Assembly (NCBI RefSeq): GCF_001750165.1
Contig: NZ_CP015411.1
Coordinates: 654,001-718,000 of the forward strand
Length of the DNA stretch: 64,000 bases
DNA from: Pseudoalteromonas luteoviolacea
GTDB taxonomy: Bacteria > Pseudomonadota > Gammaproteobacteria > Enterobacterales > Alteromonadaceae
Direction of reading: 5' to 3'
How positions within the stretch are numbered: the stretch's first letter is position 1; every line of letters begins with the position of its first letter. A program made the position numbers and the translations under genes. The notes under the pieces are model-generated. The model worked only from the letters and a program-made list of their open reading frames with translations, had not been told where the DNA came from and did not search any database. Shown here piece by piece: positions 32,487 through 40,787 of this stretch.

Positions 32487-33833
32487 GTGCGTACTACAGA
32501 ACTTGTCGATGGTTTTCGTCAGTCTACTCCTTATGTGAATGCTCACCGTGGTAAAACATTTGTTGTTATGCTTGGCGGAGAGGCGGTTGATCAACCAGGC
32601 TATCGCAGTATCATCAATGATGTTGCCTTACTTACCAGTTTGGGCATTAAAATCGTATTGGTATTTGGTGCAAGGCCTCAGTTTGATAGTGCTCTGGCAA
32701 ATGCGGATATTCACAGTGAATTTCACAATCACATTCGCGTAACTGACAGCGACTCTTTGCAAATTATTAAGCAAGTGAGTGGTGCTATGCAGTTAGACAT
32801 TACGGCAATGCTGTCAATGTCGCTCAGTAGTACCCCAATGTCAGGTACTTCTCTTAATGTTGTCAGTGGTAACTTTGTGATTGCTCAGCCCATTGGGATC
32901 GACGAGGGCGTTGATTATCATCACTCAGGTCGCGTACGTCGTATTGATGTTGAGGGGATCCGCCATCAGCTGGATAACAACAGTATCGTGTTGCTTGGTC
33001 CTATATCTGCTTCTGTGACAGGGGAGAGCTTTAATTTAACTGCTGAAGAAATCGCAACTCAAGTGGCGTTGCGCCTAGATGCCGATAAAATGCTAGGGTT
33101 TTGTCATGAAGCGGGTATTTTAGATGAACACGGTGAAGCCATCGCTGAGTTAATGCCTAATGAAGGTGAGCAGCTACTGGCCAAAGAACATGGTAACTCA
33201 CCATGCAAAAGTGCCGCTGTGTTTTTACATGCGGCAATAGAAGCATGTCGAGGTGGTGTGCACCGTTGTCACCTTGTCAGCTATCGAGAAGATGGGGCTT
33301 TGCTTCAGGAGTTATTCTCACTTGATGGCATAGGCACACAAATCGCCCCTCAAAGTTCCGAGCAATTGCGCAGTGCGACGATTACAGACATTAATGGTGT
33401 ACTCAATTTGATTCGCCCACTGGAAGAGCAAGGATATTTGGTGAGACGCTCTCGAGAGCAATTGGAAATGGAGATTGAGCAATTCACCGTAATTGAGCGA
33501 GATGGATTGATTATCGCATGTGCTGCTCTTTACCCCTTTTCAGAGGAACAAGTAGGAGAGTTTGCGAGTTTAGCGGTCCACCCACAATACAGAGATGCTG
33601 ACAGGGGCAGCTTTTTATTACGAGCAGTAATTAACAAGGCACGCCGAAAAGGATATAAAGCTTTGTTTGCTTTGACTACACGCAGTATTCACTGGTTTTT
33701 AGAGCAGGGGTTTGATTGTGCAAGCATCGAAGATTTACCCGCGAAGAAAAAATCATTGTATAACTATCAACGACGGTCAAAGGTGTTGAAGCTTGATTTA
33801 ACTCGATTGCCAAAAAATAGAGAAAGGATATAA
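32487..33833 (+). CDS. argA: N-acetylglutamate synthase (amino-acid N-acetyltransferase)
   Basis: 448 residues from the GTG at 32487, giving MRTTELVDGFRQ as in other ArgA proteins; a TTG at 32481 is the alternative and AAGG at 32473-32476 would fit either less than ideally. N-terminal amino-acid-kinase-like domain to about 285 (TFVVMLGGEAV, VVSGNFVIAQPIG, SVTGESFNLTAEE) and C-terminal GNAT domain (RRSREQLEMEIEQF, LAVHPQYRDADRG, LTTRSIHWFLEQGF, LYNYQRRSKVL). It catalyses the first step of arginine biosynthesis and is feedback-inhibited by arginine in known members. Controlled by the two ArgR boxes upstream. Confidence 0.97.
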   Translation: MRTTELVDGFRQSTPYVNAHRGKTFVVMLGGEAVDQPGYRSIINDVALLTSLGIKIVLVFGARPQFDSALANADIHSEFHNHIRVTDSDSLQIIKQVSGAMQLDITAMLSMSLSSTPMSGTSLNVVSGNFVIAQPIGIDEGVDYHHSGRVRRIDVEGIRHQLDNNSIVLLGPISASVTGESFNLTAEEIATQVALRLDADKMLGFCHEAGILDEHGEAIAELMPNEGEQLLAKEHGNSPCKSAAVFLHAAIEACRGGVHRCHLVSYREDGALLQELFSLDGIGTQIAPQSSEQLRSATITDINGVLNLIRPLEEQGYLVRRSREQLEMEIEQFTVIERDGLIIACAALYPFSEEQVGEFASLAVHPQYRDADRGSFLLRAVINKARRKGYKALFALTTRSIHWFLEQGFDCASIEDLPAKKKSLYNYQRRSKVLKLDLTRLPKNRERI

Positions 33834-33858
33834 AAATGGGGCCAAATTGGCCCCATTT
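33834..33858. terminator. Bidirectional terminator after argA
   Basis: Perfect ten-base stem AAATGGGGCC/GGCCCCATTT (33834-33843 with 33849-33858), five-base loop, A/T tails on both sides, between convergent argA and the VC0807-family gene. Confidence 0.88.
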
Positions 33859-33884
33859 ATCGCTTTTTTGATAAAAAAGATGAT

Positions 33885-34580
33885 TTACTGCTCAATAAAC
33901 ATCTCTTCCATTTTAAGCCCTGTTAGCTTTTTCAAAGAATTGATTAAATAGTAAAGTGCGACAAAGAAAATCACCATGGTGGGCAGCACAATTACTGGGT
34001 AGCTTAATGCTGTCATTCGCCCCAATTCGTTATTGTAGGCTTCCGTCCCCGCCGGACTGACAACAATCATTTTTGCCAAGACATAGTTTAATACGGAAGA
34101 TAAAAAGAATGAGCCTGCTAAAATGTTTGAGGCAACAATTTGTACTTTTGGTAGTTTGTCTAAATTCCCCTTCTCTTTTAACGCAGAGTCAATCTTGGGA
34201 ATATCCATGACGTTTTCATTGAACAGCATGGTTTTTAATAAAGGGTACTTAGTATATTGACTGACAACGATGGCGACCCCGATAACACCGGGGATCAGTG
34301 CTTCTTTGATGGCGATATATTTGGCATCAAGTTCGAGTAAACTAATGCCGCCAGTTAATAATACAGAGACAATCCCTAAGCCTGAAATAAAGTTAAACTT
34401 ACCTGTTTTTTTACGTTCCCATAAGCCAAAACCTACCGGAAATGCCAGAGCAACGATCACGCCTAAAGAAGGGCCCAAATGTTCTTCACCAGAAAATCGT
34501 GTCAGGATCACGACAGGTAGAATGATGTTAAAAAGCATCTGGCTAAAAAATCCAGAGGGTTTATTGTTGGGCTCAGCCAT
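33885..34580 (-). CDS. VC0807 family membrane protein
   Basis: 231 residues from the ATG at 34580 (MAEPNNKPSG), preceded by GAGG five bases away; the frame is open to 34691 but the extension is unsupported. Six or so membrane helices (MLFNIILPVVILTRF, LGVIVALAFPVGFGLW, ISGLGIVSVLLTGG and others) and a conserved FNENVMDIPKID cytoplasmic loop. It matches the uncharacterised family named after Vibrio cholerae VC0807. No substrate known. Confidence 0.82.
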   Translation of the reverse strand: MAEPNNKPSGFFSQMLFNIILPVVILTRFSGEEHLGPSLGVIVALAFPVGFGLWERKKTGKFNFISGLGIVSVLLTGGISLLELDAKYIAIKEALIPGVIGVAIVVSQYTKYPLLKTMLFNENVMDIPKIDSALKEKGNLDKLPKVQIVASNILAGSFFLSSVLNYVLAKMIVVSPAGTEAYNNELGRMTALSYPVIVLPTMVIFFVALYYLINSLKKLTGLKMEEMFIEQ

Positions 34581-34814
34581 TGTTACCTCAAAAATAAATG
34601 CAATAATGACCAAGAGTGTACGGCAATTGATGCCTATGCGGCAATCCTTATATAGGACTGTGGTACTGTTGTTATCATGTAAAGTTTTCACATAACCTGA
34701 TGCATGACCTATAGCTGACGTGTAGATTGCGGGATATAATCATTTTTTAAAACCGTTATATGCTGACGAAGTTCAGTAGACGTCGCAGTAAACAGTATAA
34801 AGAGAGTGAGTAGT

Positions 34815-35063
34815 ATGATTAACGACCACGATGAAATAACCAGCCTTGATGAATTAGAAGCGTTTTTGCTGTTAGTAGAAAATGGCGGTTTGGGCTTAGA
34901 AAATGTGGAAGGTGTTGCATTGGCAACTCATAACAGTAATGGTCGCCCGTTTGTTGCCGTCCTTGACGACAAGCACCAACTATTGCTTGGTCGTTGGGTA
35001 ACACAAGATGTGTTTGAAAATGGCAAAGAATTGGTGAGAATGGGCCCAAAAAAACGTCATTAA
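34815..35063 (+). CDS. Small hypothetical protein
   Basis: 82 residues from the ATG at 34815 (a GTG at 34806 would add three). Acidic N-terminal half with ITSLDELEAFLLLVENGG, C-terminal basic GPKKRH. Cytoplasmic, no motif recognised. It stands alone between divergent and convergent neighbours. Confidence 0.6.
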   Translation: MINDHDEITSLDELEAFLLLVENGGLGLENVEGVALATHNSNGRPFVAVLDDKHQLLLGRWVTQDVFENGKELVRMGPKKRH

Positions 35064-35098
35064 ACCGCACTACCACCTAGTTTTGTTCGGTGTGTATT

Positions 35099-35125
35099 GA
35101 TGAGGGGAGCGAAGCCACCCTCATC
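35099..35125. terminator. Hairpin between convergent genes
   Basis: Eight-base stem GATGAGGG/CCCTCATC (35099-35106 with 35118-35125) immediately before the end of the minus-strand exported-protein gene. No strong T-run; position suggests a bidirectional terminator. Confidence 0.55.
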
Positions 35126-35131
35126 CTATGA

Positions 35132-36235
35132 TTATTTGGTCTCAATAAAGTCTTTGAGGTCTTGCTCTAATGAGATATCCAGTAGCGAAGACTTGGTAAA
35201 TCCAGATGTTTTATCTGAACCTTGTGTCGATGTTATATGTGAATTTGTCTGTGTGTTAAGTTTACTCAGTATTTTTATTTGCTCGTTACTAATCAGTACT
35301 TTATCACCTGGTTTGAAATAAACCCCTTCAGTATCATTGATTAATATGCCTGAATACCCCAACTTCCCCGGCAACAATGGTTCACCTGCGAGAGATACTT
35401 CTTTACGAATAATGGAGGTGTTTTGTAAGGCCGCAACTTCAGATAAGCGATGTTTTAAGTAGTCGTTCAGTTGAGAGATTGGGAGCGAAGGGTTTTCACG
35501 CCCGGAGTATTTCAACAAAGTGACCGTGGATTGTGGCTGGTCTAGACTTTGTATGTTATCAGAAAGGCTAGATCTGGATGGTACAACACCGGTTACCCGA
35601 ATATTGCCCCTATTTTGTGTGATAAATATTTCAGGTCTGTGCATAAGGTATTGAGATTGTCCCTCAAAATACCCGCAAAAAGTGTCATAAATCCCACGGT
35701 TGGCTGACTGTGGATCGTGAATAATATTGCCCGAATTATCTAAATTCGTGGCTGCAGTGCTACCTGGTTTATGGGACCATTTTCCTTGACTGTCTCGGCG
35801 ATACCAATGGTAGTCTCTCTGTGGCGCGAGTACTAATGCCATGAGTGTTTTATCACCTGTGGTGTCTGCTTTTTTACTCGCCCATTGTGAGCGAGGAACT
35901 TCCACAAAGCCGTCACTTTTAGCGCCTTGTATGACCCCATAACAGGATCTTCCGTTATCAGATCTAAATCCTAAGTGGCCACTTGCGAACCCTGGCTGTG
36001 ATTTTGCGTTAGTCGGAGAGGTTCGGTTGGCTGCGTAATTGTAGCAATTATTGTAGAACTGATGATTGTTACCCGTGTTCCAATAGCCAGCATTATAAGC
36101 GGGTGTGAAGTAAACCATCTTCGGATATTCTCCCAGCCAGTCACCTGGGAATGAGAAATTTGGCGCTTCATTTGCGCTGGCTTGAAAGCAAGCTGCGAGC
36201 AAAGAGAGCACAGATATTGTTTTAATTGTCTTCAT
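35132..36235 (-). CDS. Exported protein with NNCYNYA / HWYRRDSQGKWSHKPG domain
   Basis: 367 residues, signal peptide to about residue 21 (ASA). Residues about 60-215 hold a conserved set: NNCYNYAANR, QPGFASGHLGF, RDYHWYRRDSQGKWSHKPG, ATNLDNSGNIIHDP, RGIYDTFCGYF. I recall the same ordered motifs in uncharacterised exported proteins of actinomycetes and others. The invariant Cys, His and Asp/Asn hint at a papain- or NlpC-like hydrolase, which is unproved. The C-terminal 130 residues are less conserved looking. AAGGA precedes the ATG. Confidence 0.75.
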   Translation of the reverse strand: MKTIKTISVLSLLAACFQASANEAPNFSFPGDWLGEYPKMVYFTPAYNAGYWNTGNNHQFYNNCYNYAANRTSPTNAKSQPGFASGHLGFRSDNGRSCYGVIQGAKSDGFVEVPRSQWASKKADTTGDKTLMALVLAPQRDYHWYRRDSQGKWSHKPGSTAATNLDNSGNIIHDPQSANRGIYDTFCGYFEGQSQYLMHRPEIFITQNRGNIRVTGVVPSRSSLSDNIQSLDQPQSTVTLLKYSGRENPSLPISQLNDYLKHRLSEVAALQNTSIIRKEVSLAGEPLLPGKLGYSGILINDTEGVYFKPGDKVLISNEQIKILSKLNTQTNSHITSTQGSDKTSGFTKSSLLDISLEQDLKDFIETK

Positions 36236-36564
36236 ATTGATTTCCTTATTTGTTCATTTTTTATCACATCACTTATTGAAACACTTGTAAATATCTTGTT
36301 TTTTTAAGGCGTATTGGCGTTACTTAAGTTGGGTGGGGTTAGAAGATGATTTTTATAATTTAATGGACTGATATTGATAGAAAGATTTTAAAATTGAGGT
36401 TTTTTGTTCGAAAAATAAGTTTTATTTGAGGGGGGAATTTAAGTTGAACTCGGCTCTATTTAACTAAAAATTTTCTCAATTGAGTAAAAATTGATTAGAA
36501 TACCGCCTTTGTACCTTGCAAAAGTACAGTTTATTGTAAATTTTTTTAATACTAAGGAGGTTAA
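36236..36564. other. Divergent promoter region before the AbgT transporter
   Basis: 329 AT-rich bases. A palindrome CTCAATTGAG (36475-36484) lies within a looser A/T-rich inverted repeat about 75 bases before the transporter start and may be an operator. AAGGAGG lies just before the GTG start. Confidence 0.45.
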
Positions 36565-38121
36565 GTGTCGGCTACTGATACAGCAAAAATGAATGGTGGT
36601 GGGGTGATCTCATTCATTGAAAAAGCAGGTAAAAAAATTCCAGACCCCATTATTATTTTTATGTGGTTTATTGTTGGGGCGTTTGCGCTGACGGCTTTGA
36701 TCGGTGGGTTAACATTCGAAACCCAAGGTGCTGATGGGAGTCCAATCACACATACCATTAAAAATATGACCGACGCTGAAAATGTTGTTTGGTTTTTTGA
36801 TAATGCATTACTGCAAAATTGGCTGGGCTTTGGTAACGGTATTTTAGGTGTGATCCTAATTGTTATGCTGGGCGTGGGGGTTGCAGAAAGCTCTGGGCTG
36901 TTTAATGCGATTATCAAAAAACTAGGTACGCGTTTAAAAGACACTTATTTAGCACCCGCTTTGATTTTCTTGGGGATCATGAGCTCCATTGCCACTGATG
37001 CGGGATACTTAATTTTAATTCCGTTGGCAGGCCTACTATATGCAGGGTTGGGCAAAAACCCATTGATAGGGATGGCGGCGGCATTTGCCGGCGTGTCAGC
37101 TGGTTTTAGTGCTAACTTGATCCCAGCAACGCCTGTAGATGTGATAATCGGTTTAAATGCACAAATATTTGCTGAGTCTCAAGGGGTGCCGTTTGAGTCG
37201 TCGACGGGTGAAGCTTTAACGCCTGCGACGATGCATTATTATTTCATTTTTGTGTCTACGTTTATGTTGGTTGGCATAGGTGCGTGGGTTACGAAAAAGT
37301 TTGTTGAGCCAAGGTTTAAAAATGTCCCTTATGAACTACCTGAAGGGATGGATTTATCAAATTTTGCCGTGACTGAAGAAGAGAAAAAAGGTCTAAAAGC
37401 GGCATCTTGGGGTTTATTATTATCGTTAGGACTTGTGGTTGCACTTGCTCTAGGGCCTCTGGCGCCATACGAAAATGCGGCGGGAAAAGTCGTTACCCCT
37501 TATTTAAACAACGTCATTTTATTAATCACTTTAGTGTTTACTATTGTTGGTGCAGCGTTTGGTGTCGCTACAGGGAAATTTAAGAGTTTAATGGATGTTG
37601 TGCAAGCGATGATCGCACAAATGAACACCATGGGTTACATCTTGGTACTGACCTTCTTCTGTTATAACTTTTTGGGTATCTTAGGTTACTCAGGTCTAGG
37701 TACTTATATTACTTATATAGGTGCAAGCGGCTTATCTGCACTTGGTTTGCAAGAGTTCCCAATCCTGTTGATCATAGGTTTTGTGATCACCACGGGTTTG
37801 ATTAACCTGTTTGTCGGTGGCTTAACGTCTAAGTGGATGTTACTTGGACCAATCTTTGTACCGATGTTATATCAAGTTAACCCTGCGATGACACCCGATC
37901 TGGTTGCAGCAGCATACCGTGTTGCAGATTCTTCGACTAATATTATTACGCCGATGATGACCTACGCGGGTGTGATTTTAGCGTTTATGCGTAAATACAA
38001 GCCAGATTTAAGCTTTGGTGATGTGATCATGATGATGGTCCCTTATTCAGTGGCATTTTTACTGTTTTGGACATCTCTATTGGTTGGATTCTTTGCGTTT
38101 AACATTCCGCTTGGATTCTGA
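36565..38121 (+). CDS. AbgT family transporter
   Basis: 518 residues, GTG start behind a strong AAGGAGG. About 11 membrane helices. Family features: FIEKAGKKIPDPIIIFMW near the N-terminus, SSIATDAGYLILIPLAGLLY, GVSAGFSANLIPATPVD, NLFVGGLTSKWMLLGPIFVPML and DSSTNIITPMMTYAGVIL. Known AbgT proteins import p-aminobenzoyl-glutamate or export sulfonamides; which applies here is not visible. No abgA/abgB peptidase genes adjoin. Confidence 0.93.
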   Translation: MSATDTAKMNGGGVISFIEKAGKKIPDPIIIFMWFIVGAFALTALIGGLTFETQGADGSPITHTIKNMTDAENVVWFFDNALLQNWLGFGNGILGVILIVMLGVGVAESSGLFNAIIKKLGTRLKDTYLAPALIFLGIMSSIATDAGYLILIPLAGLLYAGLGKNPLIGMAAAFAGVSAGFSANLIPATPVDVIIGLNAQIFAESQGVPFESSTGEALTPATMHYYFIFVSTFMLVGIGAWVTKKFVEPRFKNVPYELPEGMDLSNFAVTEEEKKGLKAASWGLLLSLGLVVALALGPLAPYENAAGKVVTPYLNNVILLITLVFTIVGAAFGVATGKFKSLMDVVQAMIAQMNTMGYILVLTFFCYNFLGILGYSGLGTYITYIGASGLSALGLQEFPILLIIGFVITTGLINLFVGGLTSKWMLLGPIFVPMLYQVNPAMTPDLVAAAYRVADSSTNIITPMMTYAGVILAFMRKYKPDLSFGDVIMMMVPYSVAFLLFWTSLLVGFFAFNIPLGF

Positions 38122-38133
38122 ACCATCATTTCT

Positions 38134-38172
38134 AAAACCAGTGTAGGTGCTAGGTAACTATACTGGTTTTTC
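38134..38172 (+). terminator. Intrinsic terminator after the AbgT gene
   Basis: Thirteen-pair stem with one G-T (38134-38146 with 38158-38170), loop GTGCTAGGTAA, T-run at the 3' side. Confidence 0.82.
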
Positions 38173-38295
38173 TGTTTAGAGTGGCTTAATTTGTCAACCT
38201 ACTATCAATTTGTCATGAGATATTAATTAATCAAAATTTGTAAGTGGTAATGATTTGCGTTAGCATTTATTTATGTTTAAGTTTAGGTATTAGAT

Positions 38296-38676
38296 ATGAG
38301 AAAAGAACGGCCAACTAATCTGGCTATCCAGACAATGGCGTTACCAATAACCGCCTATGCGTCTATTTTGCATCGCGTCAGTGGCGTTATTGTGTGGGCT
38401 GCTTTAGTTGCTTTATTACCACTGTTAATTTTTGCAATTCAATCACAAGAACACTTCACTACGTTATCAACCTTGTTTACTGAGAATTTCCTTGCGCAGT
38501 TTATTGTGTGGGGGTTATTAACGGCATTAGGTTATTACTGTTTGGGTACTGTGAAGCACATAATCCAAGAGTTTGGTTATTTTGAAGAGTTGGCGAGTGG
38601 TTGCATGATATCACGTGTTGCCATTGGTCTGGGTATTGTGTTGAGTATTGTGATTGGAGCGTTGATATGGCTATAA
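38296..38676 (+). CDS. sdhC: Succinate dehydrogenase cytochrome b556 subunit-like, haem ligand missing
   Basis: 126 residues, three membrane helices. Strong SdhC features: RPTNLAIQTMALPITAYASI, the quinone-site SILHR (Ser27 and Arg31 of E. coli), and KHIIQEFGYFEE. An ungapped alignment with E. coli SdhC around LTALAYHVVVGIRH places Tyr where haem-ligand His84 should be (LTALGYYCLGTVKH); the second His is kept. Normally SdhC anchors the complex II flavoprotein and iron-sulfur subunits. Here it is followed by sdhD (10-base overlap) but no sdhA or sdhB. Confidence 0.88.
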   Translation: MRKERPTNLAIQTMALPITAYASILHRVSGVIVWAALVALLPLLIFAIQSQEHFTTLSTLFTENFLAQFIVWGLLTALGYYCLGTVKHIIQEFGYFEELASGCMISRVAIGLGIVLSIVIGALIWL

Positions 38677-39005
38677 GTGGGATTGCTCGATCAGGTACTA
38701 AACAGTGGGTTTTACAGCGCGTTAGCAATGCTTTAATTGTACTGTATACATTGATGTTAGTCGGTCTATTAGTGAACCAGCCTGTGACCGATTATCAAAG
38801 TTTGATGCACTTTTTTGAGCCAACTTGGTTTAAAGGTGTAAGTACTTTATGTATCGTTATTTTCGCGTTGAATGGCATGTTAGCTGGGTGGCAAATAGCC
38901 GGTGACTACGTGAAAAGTGCGGGCGTGAATAAGCTATTTAATGCGCTTTGTGTCATTCTAAGTATCACCATTATCCTTTCAGGTGTTAAGTTGCTTTGGC
39001 TTTAA
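38667..39005 (+). CDS. sdhD: Succinate dehydrogenase hydrophobic anchor subunit-like, haem ligand missing
   Basis: 112 residues from the ATG at 38667, preceded by GGAG; the frame extends left to 38601 but inside sdhC. Three membrane helices and the conserved GWQIAGDYVKS segment (E. coli Asp82-Tyr83). Counting back from Asp-Tyr, the E. coli haem ligand His71 position is Asn (ALNGMLAGWQ). With the SdhC substitution this pair seems unable to hold haem b in the usual way. Ends ten bases before an opposite-strand gene, so no sdhAB follows. Confidence 0.87.
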   Translation: MAISGIARSGTKQWVLQRVSNALIVLYTLMLVGLLVNQPVTDYQSLMHFFEPTWFKGVSTLCIVIFALNGMLAGWQIAGDYVKSAGVNKLFNALCVILSITIILSGVKLLWL

Positions 39006-39014
39006 CTGGTTTGT

Positions 39015-39311
39015 TTATTGCTCTTCTTCTAAGGAGAAGAGCAAATCTAGCGCAGGCAATACCACACTGACAGCCAATAAGGCTGCGCATAATGCCCATA
39101 AATAATTGAGTTCGGTATGGGTTTTTATCAATCCTGATACACAGGTGCTGAGCCAAAACACATTGATAAGCATGATGCTAGAATTGGGCTTCAGTGGTTT
39201 AGCACAGAACTTACACGTCAATGGCTCGCGATTAAGCAACGCAATTCTATCACTGAGCTTGAGTGGCTTGTTGCAACATGGGCAAGTTCGAGTAGCAAAA
39301 TCTTGAATCAT
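39015..39311 (-). CDS. Zinc-ribbon membrane protein
   Basis: 98 residues. Four Cys in two pairs, CPCC (about 10-13, first and last Cys) and CKFC (about 33-36), make a zinc ribbon, followed by two membrane helices (SIMLINVFWLSTCVSGLI and LNYLWALCAALLAVSVVLPAL) and an acidic tail. The ATG at 39311 has no Shine-Dalgarno; it directly abuts a 47-base palindrome with a Fur-like core. The protein may be regulated by iron or by RNA structure. Family not named. Confidence 0.72.
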   Translation of the reverse strand: MIQDFATRTCPCCNKPLKLSDRIALLNREPLTCKFCAKPLKPNSSIMLINVFWLSTCVSGLIKTHTELNYLWALCAALLAVSVVLPALDLLFSLEEEQ

Positions 39312-39357
39312 ACGCGTAGACTTGAATGATAATTGTTATCATTCAAGTCTACGCGTA
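39311..39357. promoter_or_regulatory. 47-base perfect palindrome with Fur-box-like core
   Basis: Perfect 22-base arms (39311-39332 and 39336-39357) with a TTG centre. The inner part TGATAATTGTTATCA (39328-39342) differs at one position from the 7-1-7 Fur motif. The palindrome starts at the start codon of the zinc-ribbon gene and lies 55 bases before a small plus-strand ORF. It could be a Fur operator, a leader hairpin, or both. Confidence 0.7.
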
Positions 39358-39411
39358 TTGCAGCTTAATTTAAACCCTTTCAGTAGATATATTTGCCTAG
39401 GTGGTTGTGTG

Positions 39412-39525
39412 ATGAATGACATGATGAGCTTGGCAGGTGTTTGTATTGAAAAAAGAGCCCAAAAGCACTCTGCCTTGGAGAGTTTGCATTGCGAACTTCC
39501 GTGTTTGCAATGTAAAAGAGACTGA
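39412..39525 (+). CDS. Possible small ORF downstream of the Fur-box palindrome
   Basis: 37 residues (MNDMMSLAGVC... ending CLQCKRD) with AGGTGG six bases before the ATG. Four Cys, three of them near the end. It ends six bases before the chrA stop on the other strand. No homologue is recognised; coding status is uncertain. Confidence 0.3.
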   Translation: MNDMMSLAGVCIEKRAQKHSALESLHCELPCLQCKRD

Positions 39526-39531
39526 ATGTCT

Positions 39532-40677
39532 TTAAACTAGACCTACTACGATACCTGCGAGCATAAAAGTGGATACCAGCCAAATAATAGGCAGTTTGAT
39601 TTGTTTTAATAAGAAAAAGCCCACTAGCACCAATGCAATATCGATGGGTGTAAAGACCGCGCTAATAAATACAGGTTGATAAAGTGCTGCCACTAATAAG
39701 CCCACAACTGCGGCGTTAACGCCAGTGAGTGCACCGGCAATACGCGGCTTTTGTGCAAGTGTTTGCCAGTTTTTTAGCACCGCTAAGAGCAATAAAAAGC
39801 CTGGAAGAAAGACGGCAAGCGTTGCAATGAGTGAGCCCATTATTGGATTGCTAGGGAGCAGCTCATAACCAATATAAGTGGCAAAAGTAAACATTGGGCC
39901 AGGTACTGCCTGTGCTGCTGCATATCCAGTTAAAAAGGCGTCTTGGCTAAGTTGATCGCCGACGATATTTTGCAAAAGAGGTAGAACAACATGGCCGCCA
40001 CCAAAGACGAGGCTGCCGGCTTGGTAGAAGTCATTAAATAAAGCAACTGACGGCAAAATGTGTGCAACAAAAGGCAGTCCTACTAATAGAACGAAAAATA
40101 AACATAACGGTACATAGCTAGGTTTAAACGTGACGCCAGTTTGCTCAGTCGGTGCGCTTTTTAAAAATTGCGCTCCAATGACAGCGGCTATGGCTAAAAT
40201 GGCAATTTGCATCAAGATACTAGGGGCGACGAGTAATGCCACGGCGGTCATTAGGCATAAGCTGTTGGTTAAGATATTTTTACAAAAGTTTTTGTACATG
40301 CCCCAAGCCGCATCAGCTACCACTACGACAGCCAATAACTTCAATCCATGCACGATACTTTGAAACACATCATGTTGTGTTATTTGACTTGCCACAACAG
40401 CCAGACCAATCATGATTAAAATTGATGGTAATGTGAATCCTAAAAAGGCTGCGACTGCGCCGCCGAGACCCCCGCGTTTATAGCCAAGTGCGAAACCAAC
40501 TTGGCTCGAACCTGGTCCAGGCAAGAATTGGCTCAGTGCGACAATTTGACCATACTCATGATCATCAAGCCACTTGAGCTTTTCAACAAATGTCTGTCTA
40601 AAGTAGCCTACGTGTGCTGCTGGCCCGCCGAAGCTGACCCAGCCGAGCATGAAAAAAAGTTTAAATATGGTGAGCAT
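39532..40677 (-). CDS. chrA: Chromate efflux transporter, CHR family
   Basis: 381 residues from the ATG at 40677; a GTG at 40686 is an alternative and neither has a clear ribosome site. Two homologous CHR halves, each with F-x-x-G...SFGGPAAHVGYF / GGGHVVLPLLQN and SQFLPGPGSSQVGFALGY / AQAVPGPMFTFATYIGY motifs, give about ten membrane helices. Long-form ChrA exports chromate with sulfate-like ions. Divergent LysR gene is the probable regulator. Confidence 0.92.
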   Translation of the reverse strand: MLTIFKLFFMLGWVSFGGPAAHVGYFRQTFVEKLKWLDDHEYGQIVALSQFLPGPGSSQVGFALGYKRGGLGGAVAAFLGFTLPSILIMIGLAVVASQITQHDVFQSIVHGLKLLAVVVVADAAWGMYKNFCKNILTNSLCLMTAVALLVAPSILMQIAILAIAAVIGAQFLKSAPTEQTGVTFKPSYVPLCLFFVLLVGLPFVAHILPSVALFNDFYQAGSLVFGGGHVVLPLLQNIVGDQLSQDAFLTGYAAAQAVPGPMFTFATYIGYELLPSNPIMGSLIATLAVFLPGFLLLLAVLKNWQTLAQKPRIAGALTGVNAAVVGLLVAALYQPVFISAVFTPIDIALVLVGFFLLKQIKLPIIWLVSTFMLAGIVVGLV

Positions 40678-40787
40678 GGTTGGCACCGTATTGGATGCAG
40701 TGTTGATAATGTCACTAGGTTAAAAAAAGCATTATAATTAATCAAATTAATAGTATTGATTGTAAGTATGAATAAAATGGGATTGAG

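Noticed and set aside
36561..36944. 127-residue minus-strand ORF opposite the AbgT gene
   Set aside because: Antisense shadow of a recognised transporter with strong ribosome site.
38296..39005. Fumarate reductase subunits FrdC/FrdD instead of SdhC/SdhD
   Set aside because: The RPxNL, SILHR and DYVK motifs are those of SdhC/SdhD.
39322..39525. 67-residue plus-strand ORF starting inside the palindrome
   Set aside because: Its start lies in the palindrome without ribosome site; only the inner 37-residue ORF at 39412 is considered.
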